The translations under genes were made by a program, and so were the position numbers. Shown here piece after piece: positions 50,167-55,492 of a stretch of 55,492 bases of DNA. Position 1 is the stretch's first letter, and each line of letters opens with the position of its first letter. The stretch is taken from assembly GCA_030610655.1 (NCBI GenBank), contig JAUWRG010000003.1:1-55492 (forward strand), written 5' to 3'. A model generated the notes under the pieces. It was not told where the DNA came from. It made no database searches and saw only the letters and a program-made list of their open reading frames with translations. The stretch is from Dehalococcoidia bacterium (lineage in GTDB: Bacteria; Chloroflexota; Dehalococcoidia; E44-bin15).

Positions 50167-50222
50167 GGGTAGGTTGGAGCATCGGCTCCAACCATGCCTA
50201 GAGCAGATGCTCTAGGCTACCC
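50167..50222. repeat. three-way-junction palindromic repeat, copy 3
   Basis: GGGTAGG...CTACCC around TTGGAGC-ATCG-GCTCCAA and GCCTAGAGC-AGAT-GCTCTAGGC; 56 bases, inverse orientation to copy 1. It lies in the 290-base gap before sbcD, where nothing else is seen. Confidence 0.75.
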
Positions 50223-50273
50223 TCTATTTTCATGACTCGCTTGTGGACAGTAGGCCATGATAGTTTTTAGATT

Positions 50274-51500
50274 ATGAAAATACTTCACTTTGCCGACCTG
50301 CACCTGGGGGTGGAGAACTACGGGCGCATCGACCCGAACACGGGTCTGTCCTCCCGCCTCGGCGACTTCCTTTCAGCCTTTGATGAGGTGGTGGAATACG
50401 CCCTGAACGAAAATATCGACCTCATCCTTTTCTGCGGCGATGCCTATAAAAGCCGTGAGCCGTCCCAGACGCACCAGCGCGAGTTCGCCAGGCGCATCTG
50501 GCGCCTCGCCTCCAATGACATCCCGGTCTTCCTCCTCATCGGCAACCACGACCTCCCCAATGCCATTAATCGCGCCACCAGCATAGAGATCTTTCAAACC
50601 CTGGCCATACCGAACGTCACCGTGGCCAACCACCCCGGCACCTACCAGATAAAGACCAAACCAGGCCCCCTCCAAGTGGTAGCCCTGCCCTGGGCGAGGA
50701 GGGTCGCCCTGCTGAGCAGGGAGGAGACGAAGAACCTTACCCTTGATGAGCTTAATGAGAGACTGGAGAAGATACTCACCGAGCGCATAATGGCAGAGGT
50801 GGAGGGCCTTGACCCGAGCCTGCCGGCGATACTCGCCGCTCACGTCTTCGTCCACGGCGCCCAGACCGGCTCGGAGAGAAGTATGATAATGGGACATGAC
50901 TATATGCTCCTGCATAGCAGCGTAGCCAACCCCGCCTTCGATTATGTCGCCCTGGGTCATATCCACAAGTCCCAGGTGCTCGGTGAGAATCCGCCTGTGG
51001 TTTATGCCGGGAGCCTGGAGCGCATCGACTTCAGCGAGGAGGAAGACAAGAAGGGTTTCTACGTTGTGGAAATAGGGCCGGACAAGCAGGTATCCTATGA
51101 ATTCCACCCGGTGAAGGCGCGACGCTTCCTCACCATCAAGGTCAACGTCGCTCCCCTGGAGCCCGACCCCACCCAGGCGGTGCTCGAGGCCATCGCCAGG
51201 CATGATGTAAAAGATGCCATTGTGCGGGTGCAGGTGGCCATTTCGGAGCGGCTTGAGGGGCTGCTCGATGAGGGGGAGATTCGCAAAGCGCTTAAGGATG
51301 CCCACTTCATTGCCGCCATCGCCAGGGATGTGGAGCGAGAGCGCCGCCCCAGGATGTCGGGCTTCACCGCCGAGGGGATGACCCCCATGGAGGCACTGGA
51401 GGTCTACCTCAACTCCAAGAACATATCGAAAGAACGTATCAAGGTGCTTCTCGAGTACGGCCAGAGGCTGATCGAGGAAAGCAGATCAGAGGAACCCTGA
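50274..51500 (+). CDS. sbcD: SbcD/Mre11-like DNA repair nuclease
   Basis: The 408-residue metallophosphoesterase has the five-motif order: HFADLHLG, LILFCGDAYKS, LLIGNHDLPNA, AAHVFVHG and YVALGHIHKSQ, binding two metal ions. The C-terminal 130 residues match the SbcD capping and SbcC-binding region. It processes DNA ends with an SbcC ATPase, but no sbcC follows. The start region is copied at 48983. Confidence 0.88.
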   Translation: MKILHFADLHLGVENYGRIDPNTGLSSRLGDFLSAFDEVVEYALNENIDLILFCGDAYKSREPSQTHQREFARRIWRLASNDIPVFLLIGNHDLPNAINRATSIEIFQTLAIPNVTVANHPGTYQIKTKPGPLQVVALPWARRVALLSREETKNLTLDELNERLEKILTERIMAEVEGLDPSLPAILAAHVFVHGAQTGSERSMIMGHDYMLLHSSVANPAFDYVALGHIHKSQVLGENPPVVYAGSLERIDFSEEEDKKGFYVVEIGPDKQVSYEFHPVKARRFLTIKVNVAPLEPDPTQAVLEAIARHDVKDAIVRVQVAISERLEGLLDEGEIRKALKDAHFIAAIARDVERERRPRMSGFTAEGMTPMEALEVYLNSKNISKERIKVLLEYGQRLIEESRSEEP

Positions 51501-51626
51501 CACAACTCCGCCTTTGATTCAGCACAGCAGTTGATGGCCAGTTTGTAATCGCAGCGCGTCCACAGGTAAAAAGGGATTCAGATATTCCCATATATGCCAG
51601 TGGCTTAGCTCGCGTTCGCCCGTGTA

Positions 51627-52808
51627 TCATACCTCCTTCGGTTTGATCTTCCGACCAATGAGTATGGCGACGACTGGCGCCATCAGTGTCAGGCCTGCGG
51701 TGGCATAGAACGCGCCGTCAAATCCTCCATAGACATAGAACAGGCCAACCAGCGGCGGCCCAACTGCCTGTCCCAACCTGAGGATGGTGTTGTTTATCGA
51801 CATGAAGGCCGCCCGGTGCTCAAGCGGAGCCATACTGGCGATCGCCGTCTGGAGACTGGGCATGCTGGCCCCCTGGGCTATGCCGAAGACAATCCCCGGT
51901 ATGAGCAGAAACCACAGGCTGGGCATCTGCGGAATCAGCGCCAGGGATAGGGCAGTGACGACGAACGACAGCTTGATGATATTCCCCAGCGAAAGCCACC
52001 GGCTGATCCTGCCGAGTTGCGAGGAGACGACGGCAAGGGCAATGCAAGTGATAGCCATGAAATTACCTATCCTGAAGGGTGAAGCGCCGAACGCTTGGCC
52101 CATATACAGGTTGAAGTAGGTAAAATAGCCGCCAAAGATGACGAGATTGGTGAGTACCCCCGCGGCAAACAGGCCAACAACTCTTATGTCACGAAGGTAT
52201 CCCCACGTGCCCTTCAGGTATTCCTTTAGACTCCCAGACTTCTCAGGTTCAGGATTCTTCAGAAGGGTGAGTGCCAGGATGCCCATGGGAAGGGCCAGAA
52301 TAGAGAGGGCAAAAGGATAGTACCAGCCCAGAAGTGCCAGCGCCCCACCTATGGTGGTCCATAAGGGCATACTAATGAACATGATGCTCGCATTGAGCCC
52401 TATGGCCTGGGCCCGCCGCTTTCCAGCATACAGGTCGGCGATGATGGTGATGTTTATGGAGCCAATCGCCGCTCCTCCAACTCCCTGGAGGGCTCTCAAT
52501 GCCAGGAGAGTATTGAAGTCACGGACAAAGGTACAGGCCGCTCCCGCAATAGCGAAAAGGAAGAGGGAAGGCACCAGGATTCTTCTGCGTCCGTATCGGT
52601 CAGCGAGTAACCCGAGGAAAGGCGCCAGTATTGCACCGGGTATGCTGAAGGAGGTAATCAGCAGTCCCACTTCAAACTCTGATACTCCCAGCTGGCTCAC
52701 AATCTGGAGAAAGGCGGGAGCGATGGCCATCATCGCCTGTACCGCCATCAGGTTTATGCCGAACAGGATAAGGAGATTTCTGTCCCGGTATAGCTTGGTC
52801 TCAGACAT
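51627..52808 (-). CDS. major facilitator superfamily transporter
   Basis: The 393-residue protein has about 12 membrane helices and the loop motif GLLADRYGRRRILVPSLFLF between helices 2 and 3, typical of drug-type MFS exporters. ATG at 52808 (MSETKLYRDRNLL) has AAGGA upstream. Substrate is unknown. Confidence 0.87.
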   Translation of the reverse strand: MSETKLYRDRNLLILFGINLMAVQAMMAIAPAFLQIVSQLGVSEFEVGLLITSFSIPGAILAPFLGLLADRYGRRRILVPSLFLFAIAGAACTFVRDFNTLLALRALQGVGGAAIGSINITIIADLYAGKRRAQAIGLNASIMFISMPLWTTIGGALALLGWYYPFALSILALPMGILALTLLKNPEPEKSGSLKEYLKGTWGYLRDIRVVGLFAAGVLTNLVIFGGYFTYFNLYMGQAFGASPFRIGNFMAITCIALAVVSSQLGRISRWLSLGNIIKLSFVVTALSLALIPQMPSLWFLLIPGIVFGIAQGASMPSLQTAIASMAPLEHRAAFMSINNTILRLGQAVGPPLVGLFYVYGGFDGAFYATAGLTLMAPVVAILIGRKIKPKEV

Positions 52809-52975
52809 GCCACATCCTTGAGCAGAATAGGGTTCCAGTTGGCGCAATACCTATGGGTGCGGCCTCAACGTTATTGACCGCGAAGGTCAAGTGGAAGCCA
52901 GGAAAGCGGTCATCAGGCAATCGGCTTGCTATAGCCGCACAGCCTCTCGGGAAACGTACCAAGAAATGACTGCTG

Positions 52976-53929
52976 TCAAAGTGCAGCCACCACGCTGTCG
53001 TAGCCCTCAACGATGCTGCGCACCACGTCGCCGGCGCCCACGATATCCTTGACCATTCCAGCGATGGAACCGCAATACAGTTCCCCATCTGCCACATTGC
53101 CTTCTAGCTCGCCCAACCGAGACCTGCCAAGGCCAATCAGAACCAGAAGCTCCTCAGGCGATGCCCCAGTGCTCTCTATCGCCAGCATCTTGGCGGTGAA
53201 GTCGTTCTTAAGCCCTCTAGTGGGACCGAGCTTTCTACCGGTGATCACAGTTCCGGTATCGATAGCCTTCACGACCTCATCCTTGAAGTTTTGATGGGCA
53301 GCGCACTCGTGGGTGGCGACGAAGCGAGTGCCTATTTGAACTCCTTCTGCCCCCAACGCCAATGCGGCGACAAGGCCCCGAGCATCGGCGATCCCCCCTG
53401 CTGCCACTACCGGGACACTGACCGCATCCACCACCTGAGGAACGAGGACGAAGGTGGAAAGTCCATCGAAGCCATTGTGACCACCAGCCTCATACCCTTC
53501 GGCGATGACGGCGTCAACACCGTGCCTCTCAGCACCCTGAGCATGTCTCACCGAGGCGACTACATGAAGAACCTTGACCCCAGCCTCTTTCAAGTAAGCA
53601 GTATACAGCGCCGGGTTCCCCGCCGAGGTGGTCACTACCTTGACCCCTTCCTCAATTGCTGCATCGATCAGTTTTTCGACATCCGGCGTTTGCAGCGGAA
53701 AATTCACCGCAAAAGGCTTTTCGGTGAGGCTTTTCGCCTTTCGTATATGGCTTCTCAAATTCTCCTCCATGTCATCCTCAAGCCTCATCCCCGCGGTAGG
53801 ACTAACTATCCCCAGAGCCCCGGCGTTGGAAACGGCAGCGGCAAGCTCAGCATTTGCGATCCAATTCATCCCTCCCTGGATTATGGGGTAATCTATGCCC
53901 AGTAATTCACAGAGCTTAGTCTTTTTCAT
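52976..53929 (-). CDS. nitronate monooxygenase-family flavoprotein
   Basis: The 317-residue TIM-barrel FMN protein has YPIIQGGMNWIANAELAAAV, AEGYEAGGHNG with the conserved His, VVAAGGIADARGLVAALALG and GVQIGTRF, the 2-nitropropane dioxygenase/enoyl-reductase FabK-like family. It may oxidise nitronates or act on enoyl thioesters; the family cannot be split further by eye. GGAGG precedes the ATG. Confidence 0.88.
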   Translation of the reverse strand: MKKTKLCELLGIDYPIIQGGMNWIANAELAAAVSNAGALGIVSPTAGMRLEDDMEENLRSHIRKAKSLTEKPFAVNFPLQTPDVEKLIDAAIEEGVKVVTTSAGNPALYTAYLKEAGVKVLHVVASVRHAQGAERHGVDAVIAEGYEAGGHNGFDGLSTFVLVPQVVDAVSVPVVAAGGIADARGLVAALALGAEGVQIGTRFVATHECAAHQNFKDEVVKAIDTGTVITGRKLGPTRGLKNDFTAKMLAIESTGASPEELLVLIGLGRSRLGELEGNVADGELYCGSIAGMVKDIVGAGDVVRSIVEGYDSVVAAL

Positions 53930-54426
53930 AGGTATCCCTCCTTAAATCAGAATTCTATCCATACGGAGAGAGCGATGTCAAGGACATATTTCTAAGGGAC
54001 ACCCCCAGAGCCCGGCCAGAGGGAGGCTCCTCTGGACTCCCTTTTGTGTCTTCCCTCTCCCTTGCCGGGAGAGGGCTAGGGCCTGTCCTGAGCTTGTGGG
54101 ACGTAGGACGGACCGACCTGTCGGCCTCTAAGGGTGAGGGTCGCTACCAAATAGATCCAAATTCCCCCTCCCTCTAACTCCCTCCCACCGGGGGAGGGAG
54201 GATTTCCTTTCTCACCTTCCTGCCCTAGATTGCTTCGTCGCTAGTGCTCCTCGCAATGACACTATGGCATCTGCTGTTGTGAGCGGAACTGAAGGCAAAG
54301 CGAAGCAATCTCATAATTTCCCACCCACCCTAAAGGACTCTGCTTTTCCCCCTATCTATTCAAGGCTGCGATGTTGACGGTAGGGAACAATTGAAGTAGA
54401 ATTCGCTCTAGAGACAAGGAGGGAAG
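53930..54426. repeat. 497-base gap with dispersed repeats
   Basis: It contains CTCTCCCTTGCCGGGAGAGG (54055-54075), the CTCCCTCCCACCGGGGGAGGGAGG unit in its uninterrupted form (54179-54202), and TTGCTTCGTCGCTAGTGCTC. No coding frame is supported. Confidence 0.65.
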
Positions 54427-54609
54427 ATGAAAAGAGACCTCATGGAAATCCTCGCTTGCCCAGTATGCAAGGGCTCCCTCAAGCTCACCGTCGATGAGGA
54501 GGATGAAAAAGAGATCATAAAGGGTTCTCTTTATTGCGAAGATTGCTCGGTAACCTACCCTATAGAGGAGACCATCCCGAATCTTCTTCCGCCGGAGCTT
54601 CACAAATAA
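54427..54609 (+). CDS. Trm112-like zinc protein
   Basis: The 60-residue product has LMEILACPVCKGSLKLTVD and LYCEDCSVTYPIEETIPNLL, the two Cys pairs of the Trm112/YcaR fold. Trm112 activates methyltransferases; bacterial forms are less studied. AAGGAGGGAAG precedes the ATG. Confidence 0.88.
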   Translation: MKRDLMEILACPVCKGSLKLTVDEEDEKEIIKGSLYCEDCSVTYPIEETIPNLLPPELHK

Positions 54610-54621
54610 ACAGGAGGTACT

Positions 54622-54861
54622 ATGCAGAAATCTCGTGTAGTCGGTGGCCTGATTTGTTTACTTATGGTTGTTGTAGGGCTAGCCTTTGTCTGGGGAATAG
54701 TTGTCGAGAGCTACTGGGCCATTGCAATTCCAGTAGTCATCGGCTTCCTGGGTATGTTGGCTTTGGGATTCTGGATCGGCTGGACTATGGCAGTAACCAA
54801 GATCGAGCCCCCGCCAGAAGCCACCGAGGAGAGCACCCCTCAGTCAGATACCAACGACTAA
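54622..54861 (+). CDS. small two-helix membrane protein
   Basis: The 79-residue product has two membrane helices (VVGGLICLLMVVVGLAFVWG and IAIPVVIGFLGMLALGFWIG) and an acidic tail. No family is recognised. It follows the Trm112-like gene by 12 bases with AGGAGG in between, so they share a message. Confidence 0.75.
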   Translation: MQKSRVVGGLICLLMVVVGLAFVWGIVVESYWAIAIPVVIGFLGMLALGFWIGWTMAVTKIEPPPEATEESTPQSDTND

Positions 54862-55226
54862 AACAGGTTGCCAGGCACAAAAGTAATAGAAGAGTCCGGA
54901 GATTCGTAGACTTGGACGCTGAAAACAGAGAGCCCTCTCCTTTGTAGTTCCTCGCAGATTGTGACAGCGATGTTCTCGGAGGAGGGGTTAATCTTGTCAA
55001 AGGGCGATATATCATTCAGGCAAACATGGTCAAAGCGCGTCAATACCTCCCTGAGATGCCCTTTAATCACCTTAAAGTCGTAGGCAAGCCCAATGTCGTC
55101 TAGACCCTGCGCCCGCACAGTAACTATAACCTCGTAACGGTGCCCGTGCAGGTTCTCACACTTTCCCTCATAACCTCTCAGGAAATGAGCAGCGTCAAAG
55201 TGTTCCCGAACCGATACCTCATACAT
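54858..55226 (-). CDS. queD: 6-carboxytetrahydropterin synthase QueD
   Basis: The 122-residue T-fold protein has HFDAAHFLRGYEGKCENLHG with two zinc His and the catalytic Cys, HRYEVIVTV with the third His, and DFKVIKGHLREVLTRFDHVC. It makes 6-carboxytetrahydropterin for queuosine. ATG at 55226 is chosen behind GAGG; upstream ATGs at 55238 and 55310 extend into non-family sequence. It overlaps the convergent gene by four bases. With queH it points to de novo queuosine synthesis. Confidence 0.9.
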   Translation of the reverse strand: MYEVSVREHFDAAHFLRGYEGKCENLHGHRYEVIVTVRAQGLDDIGLAYDFKVIKGHLREVLTRFDHVCLNDISPFDKINPSSENIAVTICEELQRRGLSVFSVQVYESPDSSITFVPGNLF

Positions 55227-55318
55227 CAAAATCCTCATAGCCCATGTTTGGCAATTGGGTTTGACAATAGCTTCAAAATGGGGCATTTTAAACCCTGTTT
55301 GACAATACATCGCCTTTC

Positions 55319-55492
55319 TCAGTCTGTTTCCGGCACTTGCGGTGGGGCGATCACAGTAATCCCCAGTGTCTTCAGCACCTCACGGGCTCGGTTACTTCCT
55401 CCGGTTACACCTCGCTTGCGCTCTGCACCCACCTCCATCTCAACAACATGAATGGTGCGCAATGCTTCCCACGCCGCTTCACCTGATAGGTT
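55319..55492 (-). CDS. unidentified protein, C-terminal part
   Basis: A frame enters from the right edge and ends at 55319-55321 after 57 residues, including GEAAWEALRTIHVVEMEVGA and NRAREVLKTLGITVIAPPQV. I do not recognise it. It precedes queD on the same strand, so it may belong to the same operon. Confidence 0.5.
   Translation of the reverse strand, partial: NLSGEAAWEALRTIHVVEMEVGAERKRGVTGGSNRAREVLKTLGITVIAPPQVPETD

Noticed and set aside
50373-51305. 310-codon minus-strand frame opposite sbcD
   Set aside because: Shadow frame of a clearly conserved nuclease gene.

Overview
The window looks like a chromosomal contig of an uncultured anaerobic Chloroflexota, most likely Dehalococcoidia. 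This is an inference from the mix of ETF/Fe-S oxidoreductase genes, families of MaoC, SDR and CaiB acyl-CoA genes, frequent TTG and GTG starts behind strong GGAGG sites, and the dispersed palindromic repeats of the CATTCTGAG...AGAATGACA type. No marker gene here settles the lineage.

Layout. 1-7.9 kb: the end of a FAD-linked oxidase, a CCG-domain Fe-S protein and EtfBA, then two MaoC hot-dog dehydratases and three SDR dehydrogenases (CoA-ester metabolism). 7.9-19 kb, minus strand: an acetyltransferase, a HEAT-repeat protein and a tldD/pmbA peptidase pair whose junction has been opened by about 7 kb of serial cargo (PIN toxin pair, membrane protein, ATPase/TOPRIM-like pair, HNH-DGQHR protein, HicAB, two YgiT zinc fingers), each separated by copies of the tldD 3' end and the pmbA 5' end. 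19-23.9 kb: Kef-type antiporter, histidine phosphatase, endonuclease III, metallopeptidase, argC, tRNA-Glu. 23.9-29.3 kb: an accessory block behind tRNA-Glu (NucS-like nuclease, GIY-YIG, Nmad3-like protein, DUF4238). 29-34 kb: a decayed sulfatase, a J-domain protein, a tubulin/FtsZ-like GTPase, a RimI-like acetyltransferase. 34-35.5 kb: a long noncoding stretch with a promoter and three terminator-like hairpins. 35.5-41.3 kb: a SipW signal peptidase and three TasA/camelysin-like secreted proteins, split by a dense cluster of toxin-antitoxin genes in which most toxins are broken. 41.3-51.5 kb: HicB/HicA units, QueH, CaiB CoA-transferases, glycyl-tRNA synthetase, a HEPN-like protein, DUF167 and an SbcD-like nuclease. 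51.5-55.5 kb: MFS transporter, nitronate monooxygenase, Trm112-like protein, QueD.

The main observation is a repeated way of adding small toxin-antitoxin or defence cargo. At tldD/pmbA, glyS, queH and sbcD the cargo is bordered by a short extra copy of the neighbouring housekeeping gene's end: either the last 12-75 codons with the stop codon, or the start codon with about 13-25 codons. In several cases the captured start runs into, or stops 1-3 bases before, the cargo gene, so cargo translation may be driven by a borrowed initiation site. No integrase or intact transposase is visible. A second theme is decay: antitoxin genes stay open while their toxin partners carry frameshifts, deletions or repeat insertions. 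A third is a set of small palindromic repeats that have inserted into one another and into genes.
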